A stretch of DNA of 64,000 bases, taken from positions 62,001-126,000 of the forward strand of contig JABVXV010000094.1 in NCBI GenBank assembly GCA_013365325.1, written 5' to 3'. Position 1 is the first letter of the stretch. Every line of letters starts with the position of its first letter. This stretch comes from Dipetalonema caudispina (taxonomy: Eukaryota > Nematoda > Chromadorea > Rhabditida > Onchocercidae). Below the pieces are notes generated by a model. It did not search any database, was not told the origin of the DNA, and saw only the letters and a list, made by a program, of their open reading frames with translations. The position numbers and the translations under genes were made by a program. Below, piece after piece: positions 1 to 16,442 of this stretch.

Positions 1-1447
1 TGTATGTTACCTGATGGCGCAACGTGAGTGGTTCGTATTAAGAGCTGAACTGGCCAAACTGACGAGTGAAAAGTTAGATGTAAGTCCACGTTAATGGCTA
101 ACACTGTATTTCGTTTAAGTGTAAGGAGTATACTGACTTACTTTGTTATTAAGCAAATGTTGGTTGGACTTAAGAATACAGTGACATATAACATACATTT
201 TTTGAAATTTTGATGAGCATTTTTTGTCATCTGCTTCAAATCTTATTCGTGACAACTGTTTGACTTGCTAATTCCTTTGGGTACCAAATTTTCATTGCTG
301 TTTCCTGTTTTGATTACTCTCCTCAGTGAATTTAAAAAAAAAAAAAGAAAATTTCACCCTAATGGATATGCGGAACGGCATATTTAATTGCCAAATTAGA
401 TCTAATGTTTTGACATATATTATTTTTTATCAAGTGATGATCTGCATTATTGATTGTAGCAGGTAGTGGAACAGTGCAATGTCAGTGAAGCATACGGATT
501 TCTTTACAAAAATCATTATAAGTAAAGCTATGGAAATTGAGAATTCAGAGGAATGAAATTAGTATAGTACTAGGGAAGAAGCCAAATGAACTGTTTCAAT
601 ATTTCTTTAATTTTCTTGCTTATTCATTTGAAAATGAATCACTCTACAATTACAGGAACTGCTGCTCGAGACGAAAGCTGAATCTGACCAAAAAAAGCGG
701 TTAGCGCAATCCGTGAGGGATTGTCAACAAAGTCGTGACGGTAAGGGTTATAAATACTTGGTTTACAGTATACGTTGTGCTTTTCCAAATTGTTCATATT
801 CTGTTATATTTTAAAAATAAGTTTTATTTCAACGCACAATATGTGTAATTTTCTACAGAAGTAATGCAGCGTTTTGCTCAACTGAAATCGCTCGATGAAG
901 CTGCAGATAGTGAAGTGCAAAATGAAATGAAACTTGATGAGTTGAGGCGTGCAAAACGAGTTGGACATTTAGAAATTGCACAAAAGGAACTGGAACTTAC
1001 GAAGAAACAGGGATTGGTAAGTTTAAGATATTATAAAAGTAAAGTGGGTCAAGATTTTCTTCCGCTTTTTGAAAAGTTGCGTTAAACAATATTTTTGCTG
1101 CAAGAGGTATCTTTGGTATTTTACTAGCAGCGAACTTCTGCGTTTTTCTTTTTTCTTCAGTTCCTTCTAACTACTTGAGTGTTTTGTGTTTTTCTATTTT
1201 AGTGATATTTTGTTACATGTGATTACGTGCTTTAAATATTTTGCAGAGACTTGCGATATTTTCTTACTTTTTGTTTCAGCGACTAGAACTTCTGTTAAAC
1301 GAATATGATAAAACGAAGTCTGCAATGGAAGCACAGGTGGCAAAAAAAGCTGCACAAAAAGCAAAATTTTTACGAAAATATGACGAAGATGTGCTTGGAT
1401 ATCGAGAATTATTAGCTGAAGAAGAACAGAAAGATTGGATTTTATGA
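1..1447 (+). CDS. coiled-coil protein, 3' end (5' end outside window)
   Basis: Four exons are visible: up to 79, 656-740, 859-1016 and 1280-1447 (stop TGA 1445-1447). All have GT donors and TTTCAG- or TACAG-type acceptors, and their phases match (0, 1, 0). The product is about 160 residues of almost uninterrupted charged helix, rich in Lys, Glu, Gln, Leu and Ala, and ends in KDWIL. Heptad-like spacing and the lack of Pro and Gly indicate a long coiled coil. No catalytic or binding motif is visible. I do not recognise the family; ciliary, kinetochore or cytoskeletal coiled-coil proteins would all look like this. The start and any N-terminal domain lie upstream of the window. Confidence 0.8.
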
Positions 1448-2142
1448 GATTCATCGTTCATATTTAGTTATTCATCATGATCTCAGCATGTTTTTTTATC
1501 TGTTGTATTTATTATTTATCTTGATTTTCTGGTCATCTATTTATCCCTATTACTATTGACAATCCTCCAGGCATGGCCGTATTTGGAGTTACAATTGTAT
1601 GTTCAGAAGTAGTTATACATTTAAGATTGTCGGGGAATGTAAAGTGTGCAAAATTAATGCAAGTGGAAAACATTGAGATGAAAATATTAGTGGTCCACGT
1701 TCTTAGATGTACTTCATCATCGATGAAGGCATAAAGATGAAATGTTATGTGAATTAGAGTTACTCTCAAAAGATTATTGTATTAAATGCAGAGAAGTAGT
1801 TTAATCAGGCATTAAATTTTTACTACTTTCTTTTCCAAATATCATGCATCAAGTGCTTGCATATATAACGTTCTTTTCTCAGCTGTATAAACTATATAGG
1901 AGGAAAATATACAATATCATGAATTTAATATAGATAAAAATTTGCCAGAATCTTCATCAAAAAGTGAACTGTGATTTAAGGTGCATTTCACAGTGAGCGA
2001 GTCAAGAACTAATTTGAAACGGACATTTCAGTTTCGACGCGGGATTTATATAGATAATTGGAAAGGAAACGAGATAAGTATCACAATTTGGGGCATATCG
2101 ATTAGCTGATTTAAGGGACCGTTGCACCGGTATCTCGGCATA
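1448..2142. other. intergenic, no gene seen
   Basis: AT-rich sequence between the end of the coiled-coil gene (+) and the last mature exon of the cysteine-rich peptide locus (-), which are therefore convergent. It must hold the 3' UTRs of both. Short open frames here lack codon structure and splice context. Confidence 0.6.
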
Positions 2143-2243
2143 TCACGATACATTGACTGATCTGTTCGCATTGTAACAAAAATTGTCGTAACATACGTGA
2201 TCTCCAGGGCATAAGCCGTTGATGCATGGGCCAACACTTTCTC
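2143..2243 (-). CDS. terminal exon 'a1' of a secreted four-cysteine peptide (no signal exon of its own)
   Basis: Read on the minus strand, a TTTTTAG acceptor (2245-2244) opens a frame entered with two bases (phase 1 intron) that codes 32 residues and stops at TGA 2145-2143. The cysteines are spaced C-x4-C-x5-C-x4-C in the context GPC..GLCP..VC..FC. This matches exon 'b1' (2524-2639) exactly in spacing and is close at DNA level to exon 'a2' (4522-4610). No ATG followed by a hydrophobic stretch exists between 2244 and 2523, so this exon has no private signal exon. The phase-1 donor of the signal exon at 3200-3275 would join it in frame (Gly at the junction), giving a 58-residue secreted peptide. 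It could instead be a relic that lost its signal exon. Function is unknown; two disulfides are likely. Confidence 0.6.
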
Positions 2244-2523
2244 CTAAAAAAGTTAAATCGAAATTGCTATAATCAGTGCTGATTTAAAAAATTCAGTGAG
2301 TTTTCTCTGACGACATTAATTTCTCGAGTCATGGATATTTTCTATTAGTTATGATATTTCGATACAGGGAAAAGGTAATGATTTCACATAAAGCACAAGA
2401 ATTCTTTGTTATTATTTATTATGAAATAATAAACTTTTCAGCAGAATAATGAGATGGTGAAGTGAATTTAATTCGAAATCGTTGAACCTTTTCTCTAAAC
2501 TTACTGATAATTACAAAGAAAGT

Positions 2524-3275
2524 TTAACCTTCTGTGAGATTCTTAAGAGAGATTTGGTTTTTGATACATTCGTTATTTAGACATTTATATTCAGCAGGGC
2601 AGAGATTGTTCACGCATGGACCAACTTTGTTTAACTTTTCTGATTTCGTATCTACAATAATATAATAATTAATTTTTGGATGACATTTTCTGGAACTATA
2701 TATATATATTCATAAGTAAATTAAATCGTATTTAATCATTTCATTATTAAAATACTTTAATGTTTCTAATCAATTGATTGGAAGTAGTGAAGTAATTATG
2801 GAAATTAAGGATTAATATAACATAAAAGGGAATTGTAGCAAGTGTAAAGTTTGAATTTATTTTACAATTTCTATTTTCTCAAAAAATATTGAGTTAAAAG
2901 CAATGGTAAAATCGTCTATTTTTATTGCTTTAAAGATTGAGATTAATATAGATTACTTATTTGAGGAGACAATATTTTGGAGATTTATAATATGATATTA
3001 ATGTCTAATTAATTAGTAGACACTAAACATCACTGTAATTGTTACTCCAAGGAAATTCTTTGCATTTCGAACCAGTTTTATATAAATGGATAAAATTAAT
3101 TATCGGAAAAATGGATTGTAAGAAAATGAGGAGAATGTTTAAGTAAGAAATCATTCATATATTCCGATATTTTAATGATAATCTTGAAAATTGAAATACC
3201 TGTTGGAAGTGTTGAAGCAATAAAAATCATCGGAATCATTACAAAAATCATGATATTTCTGTTGTTGTTTGACAT
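2524..3275 (-). CDS. small secreted four-cysteine peptide (signal exon plus mature exon 'b1')
   Basis: Exon 1, 3275-3200, codes 25 residues starting MSNNNR, then a hydrophobic Ile/Met/Phe run ending STLPT: a typical signal peptide. It ends G|GTATTT (phase 1). After a 560-base intron, exon 2, 2639-2524, starts after ATCAG and codes 37 residues plus TAA. The full product is 63 residues, about 38 after signal cleavage. The mature part has four Cys (C-x4-C-x5-C-x4-C, in GPC, LCP, YKC and NEC) and a basic tail ending TEG. A minus-strand AATAAA lies at 2420-2415, about 105 bases past the stop. The pattern resembles single units of nematode secreted Cys-rich proteins, but I cannot assign a named family. 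Secretion is inferred from the signal peptide. Confidence 0.75.
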
Positions 3276-4521
3276 TACAAAGTATTCTTCACTAGCAGTA
3301 GAAAAAGAGTGAAGAAGGAGGGAAAATGAAGAGGGCTTTATATCGCTGTTTGTTACTTACTGTTAATCTTTTAAAGTACTGAAATTGAGAAACCGGACCA
3401 AAAGACAAGATTTGTCAAATTGACAGTGGATGGTAAAGATGATAATGATGAAATTTATTTGATATAATGTCGGGTACGATGTCTTCTATTATTTACATTG
3501 ATAATTGAAATGTTTACAAAGTGGAGATGTAGAGAGAGAGAGAGAGAGAGAGTGAAAAAAAAAAAAAGCAAATGCCGCTTTTATTAACTATCCGATCTAA
3601 TTTGTAGCTCGAAAGCGCTAATTGCTAAATAAAGAAAAATTTTCTTTGCAAAGGACAAAAGTATAGCGAGAAATTAACACGATCAAAGAGCATTATTGCA
3701 AAATTTGATTATAGTTTTATTTGATTTTACGGATTCAAATTTAAACCAAGATATTGATTTTTTCTTTTTTTGGAAACTTGAAACTTGAAATATGAAGTAC
3801 TATGCTTCTTTTATACGAGGGATTAGCAATTTTCAACAGTTATTTATTTCATTTTCTAACAAAACATATATTTTGGATCCATGTTTATTGTTTTTGAAAT
3901 ATATGTTTGACAGTTTTATACTCAAAAAAGAAATTTTCAGTTGATAGCTGTGCATATAGGTAAAAAGACAAAAATAGATATTCCGATCATATAACAAATT
4001 ACAAAATTAAACATTTCTCCTTTTTTTTTTTCACAAATATTTTAGATTTCAAAAAATTATGTAATCATGAAATTATTAAGATTCAATGTACTGCAAAACA
4101 TATCAATAAGTTTTGTCTCATTTGTACAAAATTGGTAATGCTTTAAGAGCCAAGAAATAAATATCAATCAAGACTGAAGGATAATCGATGAAAGAAGTAG
4201 ATTCATAAATGATATCCAAGCAGTATGAAATCGAATATCAGATGATAATATGATGATGGGATGCAGTAATTCAGTATTAATTCGAATAAATAAGTACATT
4301 AAAATTATCGAAAATATTACATAACATTTCATTATATTTCACAGCAAATAAACAAAGTCTCAATTTTAATGAAACTAAAGAAAATAATGAGGAAATGCGA
4401 AAAAGAGAGAGACAATCCGAATTGCTAAAGAAAAAAATGAAAGAAGTATTGCGGACAAAAATCGAGACGTATATTGTGAAGTAACATTTTCGATCCAAAG
4501 ATCAAGTACTGAAGAACTGAA
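3276..4521. other. intergenic between the two peptide units
   Basis: AT-rich DNA separating the signal exon of unit 1 from the last mature exon of unit 2. It should hold the unit 1 promoter (just above 3275) and the unit 2 3' UTR (just below 4522; a minus-strand ATTAAA lies near 4370). It contains an AG microsatellite at about 3531-3552 followed by a 13-base A run. No gene seen. Confidence 0.6.
3531..3567. repeat. (AG)n microsatellite followed by poly(A)
   Basis: About eleven AG dinucleotides run to 3552, followed within a few bases by an uninterrupted run of 13 A. Simple repeat, with no coding role. Confidence 0.9.
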
Positions 4522-4610
4522 TTACTCAATTAAGTAACACCTGTTATTCCTTATATAGCATATGTAATCGTTGGGACATAAGCCTCGAAGGCATGGACCA
4601 ATACTTTTAC
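4522..4610 (-). CDS. terminal exon 'a2' of a secreted four-cysteine peptide (no intact signal exon of its own)
   Basis: The acceptor is TTTTTTTAG (4612-4611). The frame is entered with two bases (phase 1 intron), codes 28 residues and stops at TAA 4524-4522. The cysteines lie in SIGPC..GLCP..IC..RC, spaced 4, 5 and 6. DNA around it (CATAAGCC on the plus strand, CATGG.CCAA, CCTAAAAAA at the splice site) closely matches exon 'a1' near 2171-2250, so the two are duplicates. The nearest upstream hydrophobic stretch (about 4850-4920) is not joined to an ATG in frame. The signal exon at 5779-5848 ends in the right phase and would give a 52-residue peptide by skipping mature exon 'b2'. Alternatively it is an orphan exon. 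Confidence 0.6.
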
Positions 4611-4827
4611 CTAAAAAAATAGGAATAAAGAAATTTTTCAGAACGATTATTAATTGAGCTCTCACCTTACGACAACCCGGTCTATATCTTGATAGAATAC
4701 TGATAGAATATTTCTGTTACTGTTACTTTAGATGGGAATGAATGGTCCACAGTATAATTCATTTTCATTTTTCCTAATCTATCGTAACTAAACAATGGAA
4801 GTAGAACTTTTGATGATAAAGATTAAG

Positions 4828-4863
4828 ACCCACAAGATTCTGCAAACCCACAAGATTCTGCAA
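4828..4863. repeat. perfect 18-bp tandem duplication
   Basis: Two identical adjacent copies of an 18-base unit starting ACCCACAAG occupy 4828-4845 and 4846-4863. Because 18 is a multiple of three, the repeat reads as a six-residue duplication (LQNLVG) in the minus-strand frame of the adjacent hydrophobic stretch. Confidence 0.9.
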
Positions 4864-4930
4864 TGTCGTATTAACGTAAAATGTGTCTGTGAAGAAGATG
4901 AGGAAAATCGGAGCAATGAAATGTAATCAT
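4828..4930 (-). pseudogene. possible decayed signal exon of the peptide family
   Basis: On the minus strand there is an ATG at 4930-4928. A stretch with the composition of a signal peptide (FIAPIFLIFF followed by polar residues) lies about 10 bases further on, but in a different frame, and that frame has a TGA just upstream. One small indel would explain it. It sits where a private signal exon for exon 'a2' would be expected. The link to the family is inference from position and hydrophobicity only. Confidence 0.3.
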
Positions 4931-5192
4931 TCCTTGGAATATTTTCAGGACTTTTCGTATATGTAAAATTTGTTAATACACTTACCTCAAAATTGTTTGC
5001 ATATAAATTACTTAATCATCCTATATCATCTTTAAATATCGATATCACTTTGACTATCAGTAATATATTTCTGCCGTACGACTTCTCAATATACATCAGA
5101 CTGCTTCACAAATATTTCATATTCGATATGGCAATTGTTGAGTGGAAATTTCCTACCTTAATTTCAAAAATAAATAGAGATCTATTAAATGG

Positions 5193-5848
5193 TTAACCTT
5201 TAATCTTTTGGCTTCTTTCTTCAACACATTCTATTTTTTCGCATTTATAGCCTTCAGCACAAAAATTAAGAGGACCGAAACAAAATCCTCGGTTTATCGG
5301 TTCTTTTACATCCAATCCTGAAATAGAATTCTCCTTTTCATTATATTCCGTCGACAATATCTTCGATATGATCGATAAAAAGCAATATACTAAGCCATGT
5401 TTATTTTATTATTCATTAATGTAAAAATTGTGAAATTTTTTAAAATAGTTGCAGATTTTCAACATAAAATTATTTATTTTATAAATTTCCTTGAAAAATT
5501 TTATCAACAGAGTCAAAGAAGTCACACAGTTGACATCCTTTCCACTCTCACGAAATTCTCAAGTAGTGCGACAATGAAGTATGTCAAGAAAAACCATTCC
5601 AGTTCTCCACCGAATCTCTCATCTTCACTAATACTCTCACAAGCAGTAATAAAATATTTTCTTGTTTGTATGAGTTGTGCATAAATGTTACAGAATTTTG
5701 GGGAAATTGAACATTTATAAGTTATTTAATTATTAGTTTTAATTTAATTAATTTTAATATATTGGCAATAACTGATACCTTGCGAAGGTGCATTTCCGAA
5801 AATCGTTGAAATAGCTAAAATAATAATCATATTCGAGGTATTGAACAT
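5193..5848 (-). CDS. small secreted four-cysteine peptide (signal exon plus mature exon 'b2')
   Basis: Exon 1, 5848-5779, codes 23 residues: MFNTSN, a hydrophobic Ile-rich core, then GNAPSQ, a good signal-peptide end. It ends G|GTATCA (phase 1). After a 461-base intron, exon 2, 5317-5193, starts after TTTCAG, codes 40 residues and ends TAA. The product is 64 residues. Its Cys spacing is C-x6-C-x5-C-x4-C (GFC, NFC, YKC, IEC). It shares YKC-x3-EC, a charged tail and a final Gly with exon 'b1', so 'b1' and 'b2' appear to be a duplicate pair distinct from the 'a' exons. No enzyme motif is visible; the predicted product is a secreted two-disulfide peptide of unknown role. Confidence 0.75.
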
Positions 5849-8077
5849 TGTTGAGGGAATAATGGTGTAGTTACTGAGCAAAAGAGAGATAACTTATGTA
5901 AATGAGGAAAGGAAGATATCGAAGGTGTTCGATTGGGAATTGAATGGTTCAATTATGCAAAGAAGTGATCATAAAGTATTTTGAGGAGAAGAAATCGAAT
6001 AGAGAGAATGACAGAAAGATAGAAGAAAAGCTTGACAAGATGCTATAGTTTAATGGGAAGAACAGTCATTGCATCAAAGGTCAACGAATATAATAATTAG
6101 AACAGCGACAACACGAAAAAAAAGGTCACCAGAAAACTTGGAGGAGAAAGTAATATAATTGTGTCCATAACAAATCGCAAGAAGATAATAATTTCGAAAT
6201 GGATCCGAAATATTTTTGCATTTTTAGATTGATAATCGAAATGTTCAGCAGAAAGAAAACAACGCAGTTAGAAATTTAAATGTTTCTTTTTTTACAGCAG
6301 TTTCTGGAACCACATGATATTTTATCAATTTAATTTTAATCGGAAATCTTCCACATAAGTTGTACCGTAGGTACCGTATATGAAAATACGGATGAAGTAA
6401 AAACAGCAATTACAGACAGATCCGCTTGCATACGCCATACGCAGACATGAACAGACACGCGAAGTACAAATAACCCCTTGTGATATTGTAATTATCCTTC
6501 TTCATGATTTTCAAATACTATCATATCCGGAATATTAATCGTTGAATCTTTCTCTGGATTGTCCCAATCCGATTGTTCGCAAGATGATTTCAGGAAAATT
6601 TTGGATAATATTTTATTAACATTAATCAGTCGTTGCTGACAATTTTTCATCTCTCATTTAGCAATAAGTCTATCATTTGTGAATTATCGATCCACTAACT
6701 GGCTATCTTCTTAAATCAAGTATTTTGATGACTAGCATTTTAAATCACATCCAGGCAGATCATGTGTTAAGTATTTGGTAAAACTACGATAAGGAAATAT
6801 CCGGTAGTGGATAGTTTGAAAATAATTGAAGGTGTCAGCTGAATATATTCTTACTTACGATACTTGTTTTTTTTCCACAGCTTTTAATTCAAAAAAAAAA
6901 AAATTGATTTCAAATATTTCGATATTATGGTCAATTCAGATGCTTGAAATCAATTCTACACATAGAATTTTCAACATTGTATATAGCATTTAAAAGTTTT
7001 TTGAAGTCAGCAGCTCGGATTTTTTCAAACAGGAACATTTTAAGAATGACATTTTAAGAATGATCGAAAATTTTTACTTTAAAAATATTAAATCCTTTCA
7101 TACAAACTCACCTACAATAATGCAATACCGATGGGATATGGGCAGAGGAATTCTACTAGGAAAATATTGAATATTTATTGTTGACAGACATTATAAATAT
7201 GTCACAAACTGGCGTTTCATACAAGAAAGATTGATTTCTTATTAACAATACGGGTTATAAGTAATTCCATCAACCATTTTCTGCTCAAGGAGATCGTCTG
7301 GTAATAAACAGATCGAGAGGTTGCATATATTCAAATTTCTCTGCAAAAAAAAAAAAAAAAAAATGTGGATGAGAAATGAGGATTGAAATATTCATGAATA
7401 AAGCAAAAAAAAATGCAAAATTATTATTATAAATTATGCTTTTAAGCTACTTTAAGACACAAAATTTCACGATGAATTTTACTCACATACAATTATTATC
7501 TTTTGGAGCATAAAAAAAAAAAAAAGAGAAATATTTCCAATACTCTACAACGTACGTCAAAATAAACTGAAAAGTACATTTGAAAAGCATAACACATCAA
7601 AATTTTATTACTACCGAACTAATCACTATCAATATATGATTTATAGTTAGGCCACTTTCAATCTAGCAAACTCATTCGTATACGAGAATTGAATGGAAAC
7701 AAATCTGATAAATGAGTATATCAATTTTATCGGTAATAAATTATTGAAATTTCAAAAAATGTGGTGCTTAAAATACTTTCCTCTGTAACGTGAAAATTAG
7801 TAGATTTTTTTACACGCAAAAAAAAGAATGTAAACATATGAAAGTGATAAAATTGAATGGAATGAACTTTGGCTTTGTTGACTACAAATTTTAGGCAAAT
7901 TAAAATTAATACAAGATTTGAAGTAAGAATTAAATGGTTGATTTAAATAAAGCAGTATGTGGTATCTTGCGTTATTATTGTTCAGCTTTGCTCTCATACA
8001 AGCAGGTGATCCGATTAATCGCTAAGCGGCGTGATAAGACGAAACAAACGGTCCAGAAACTTGATAACGACTAAAAA
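5849..8077. other. intergenic, no confident gene
   Basis: Region between the divergent peptide locus (-) and the MSP-domain gene (+), so it contains both promoters. It holds a 14-bp tandem duplication at 7035-7062 and A runs near 7343-7361 and 7511-7524. A minus-strand acceptor at about 7345 opens a short frame with C-x4-C, but its phase does not match the neighbouring family. Confidence 0.5.
7035..7062. repeat. perfect 14-bp tandem duplication
   Basis: Two adjacent identical copies of ACATTTTAAGAATG at 7035-7048 and 7049-7062. Confidence 0.9.
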
Positions 8078-9122
8078 ATGGGCGATTTTGCACTGAAACT
8101 TGATCCAAGCGAACGAATTACCTATGTTGGGAAGAAGCTTGGAGAAGAACCCTGTCCAACAACCCTTAAAATTACGAATCCCACTTCGGTCCGCTTCTCT
8201 TCCATTCTTTCTTCAAATCTCTTTCAATACAAATTATCATCTAGACAAATTTCAGGATCGACAAGCATGCAAAGTGAAATGCACCTCGAACGAAATGTTC
8301 CGAATCCGTCCACCCGTTTTTGCATTGAAGCCTGGTGAAGAGACTGTCGTCAAGGTTGACAAAAATTTTCTTTCATAAAATTTCTTTCCCAGTTAAATTC
8401 TTGAAAATTTTTGGAATCTTAAGCAAAATTGGGAATACTACAACGATAGCTTTCCAGTTAACTTTCAATGCGGGAAAAACAGTACCCGACAGTGGGAAGC
8501 ACTACTTTGCAGTATACTATATAAAGGCGACTGACGAAAATAAGGCACCAAGGGCATGCTGGTCAGACCACAAAGGAGATCCGAATGGAACAAAGAGGTA
8601 AAATGAGCCTAGGCTTTATGATATAATAATAACGATATTAATTATTTAATGAGAAATGACCTAATTAGAGTTATATTTCTAGACTCTATGTAGACTTTAA
8701 AAAGGAAGATGGCGATGAAAAGAAGGAAGAGGGTGAAAAGAAGGAAGAGGAGAAAAAAGAAGATGAAGAGAAAAAGGGAGGTGGTGAGGAGAAGAAGGAA
8801 GAGAAGAAGGAGGAGGAGAAGAAGGAGGAAAAGAAAGAGGAAAAGAAAGAGGGGGAAGAGAAGGTTAGCTGTGCCTTTAGTTAAAGTTTAATCTTTATTA
8901 ATTAACGAAAAATTAATGCTATACTTTCCTAGTTAAACTAAGCAAAGAAATGAGAGAGTCTTAAAGTATTTGAATTTTAAAATTCAGAGAAGGAATTTAT
9001 TGTAGAAAGAGAAGAAGGAGGAAGAAAAGAAGGAGGAAGAAAAGAAGGAGGGAGAGAAGAAGGAGGATGAAAAGAAGGAGGAAAAGAAAGAGGATGAAAA
9101 GAAGGAAGAGGAAAAGAAATGA
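8078..9122 (+). CDS. MSP-domain protein with Lys/Glu-rich tail (MFP1-like sperm protein)
   Basis: Five exons: 8078-8188, 8256-8354, 8458-8597, 8683-8863 and 9006-9122 (215 aa). Residues about 5-117 form a complete major sperm protein immunoglobulin-like domain, with TLKITNPTS, KVKCTSNEMFRIRPP, LTFNAGKTVP and HYFAVYYIKA in order, ending in GTKRLYVDF. Residues about 125-215 are an almost pure Lys/Glu repeat (units such as KKEEEKK and KKEDEKK) split by an intron. MSP proteins build the cytoskeleton of crawling nematode sperm; single-MSP-domain accessory proteins such as Ascaris MFP1 bind the fibres. The first donor (TCG|GTCCGC) is weak but is required by domain continuity. AATAAA at 9457-9462 is about 335 bases past the stop. 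Expression in the male germ line is inferred from the family. Confidence 0.9.
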
Positions 9123-10483
9123 AATGCCATTTATTTAGAGAGAGAAGATCGCTTTTCCATATAAATTAATGATTTCCTCATTCCCAAAAATTTCCAAAAC
9201 TCTTAACTCTAATTGGGAAATACATTTTTGACAGTATACAACTTTCTGCAACATCCTTTTGATCTCTCAATAAGGCATTTTTTTTTTCTCACCAAAACCC
9301 TTCCTTTTTTTCAAATTGAAAATGTACAATTTCCACACTTAAAATTAATGGATAGATCATGGATCACCCAACCATTGCAACAACAACAATAAATAGTAGC
9401 GATTGATACCTATGAGGACCGTCGGATCTTACTCGCACAGTAACTAACCATTTTGAAATAAAAAGTATCATTATTGTACTGTGTAATCACTATGTATTAT
9501 TACTCATTGTATCGCATTTTGTCATGCATCCATCTACTTTTGAAACAGTAATGTCTTCTGATTCTGATTCCATGGAATTCATACACATGCACATGCATAC
9601 TGCATGCAATTATGGCATGCATTCCGATACTCCTTTATGCATACACTCAGGTACAATGATTGATGACGATCAGCATAGTTTCTTTAGTCGTACAATTCAA
9701 TAAGCGGAAAGCTTCCGACATATCCTGAAAAATGAGCAAGGAAAGGAGAGAAATAAAGTTGAATATGTAGAATTGTAGATGCCATCAAAAGGAAGAAAAA
9801 GGGACAATATTCAGAAAAATGGTGGGATGAGCTTAGAATCTCATCGACTTCATGGGAATTTTTGAGAAACATCCCATCTTCCTCGTTGATAACTTATTTG
9901 AGTAGTTATGTTGTTAAGAGCCTGAAGGATAAGTAACCTGAATGGGTAACATTTTGATCATTATTTTAGTTGTTGATAACATCGTGAAGATCATTTAAGA
10001 AATTGATCAAGGATTGTGTTAAACATGCATCTGAAAGAGGAGATCAAGAATATTGCATGATCGGATAAATTTGATAATGATTGAACTCTTATCACAATCC
10101 CTTATCATCCATATAAATATAAGCCATTTTGAACTGTTAGATATATGCATATTACATTACACTTAACAGTCGAGCATTCTTTATCAAATGAGAAATTTGG
10201 AAGATAATCCCTAATGAGGAGGAAAATGTTAATTACAGCAATTAGCATTCAACAAATACGGTACCTCACTCATCCTTCTCAATTAATTTTCAACAAAATA
10301 GCTCCAACATTTCAATGAGTTTTGAATGGAATGCGCGAAATTTACAAAATTTAAATTTCATTCTTTTGGTACTGTGGGTGGAATGCATATTGAGAGATGA
10401 TACGGATCGATCTTCTTTCTTGATATTGTAATCGTTATATGTGTTTTCAGATTTTCAAAGAAATAACTGATTGATTTCTGATC
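9123..10483. other. intergenic, 3' UTR of MSP gene and mcm-2 upstream region
   Basis: Contains AATAAA at 9457-9462 for the MSP-domain gene. A TTTTCAG site ends at 10450, 33 bases before the mcm-2 ATG, and could be a trans-splice or 5' UTR acceptor. No further gene seen. Confidence 0.6.

Positions 10484-16442
<5,959 letters not shown>

Noticed and set aside
8256..8338. Alternative MSP start within exon 2 in other frames
   Set aside because: Only the frame joining exon 1 at TNPTS to DRQACKVKC reconstructs the MSP domain; the other frames are shadows.
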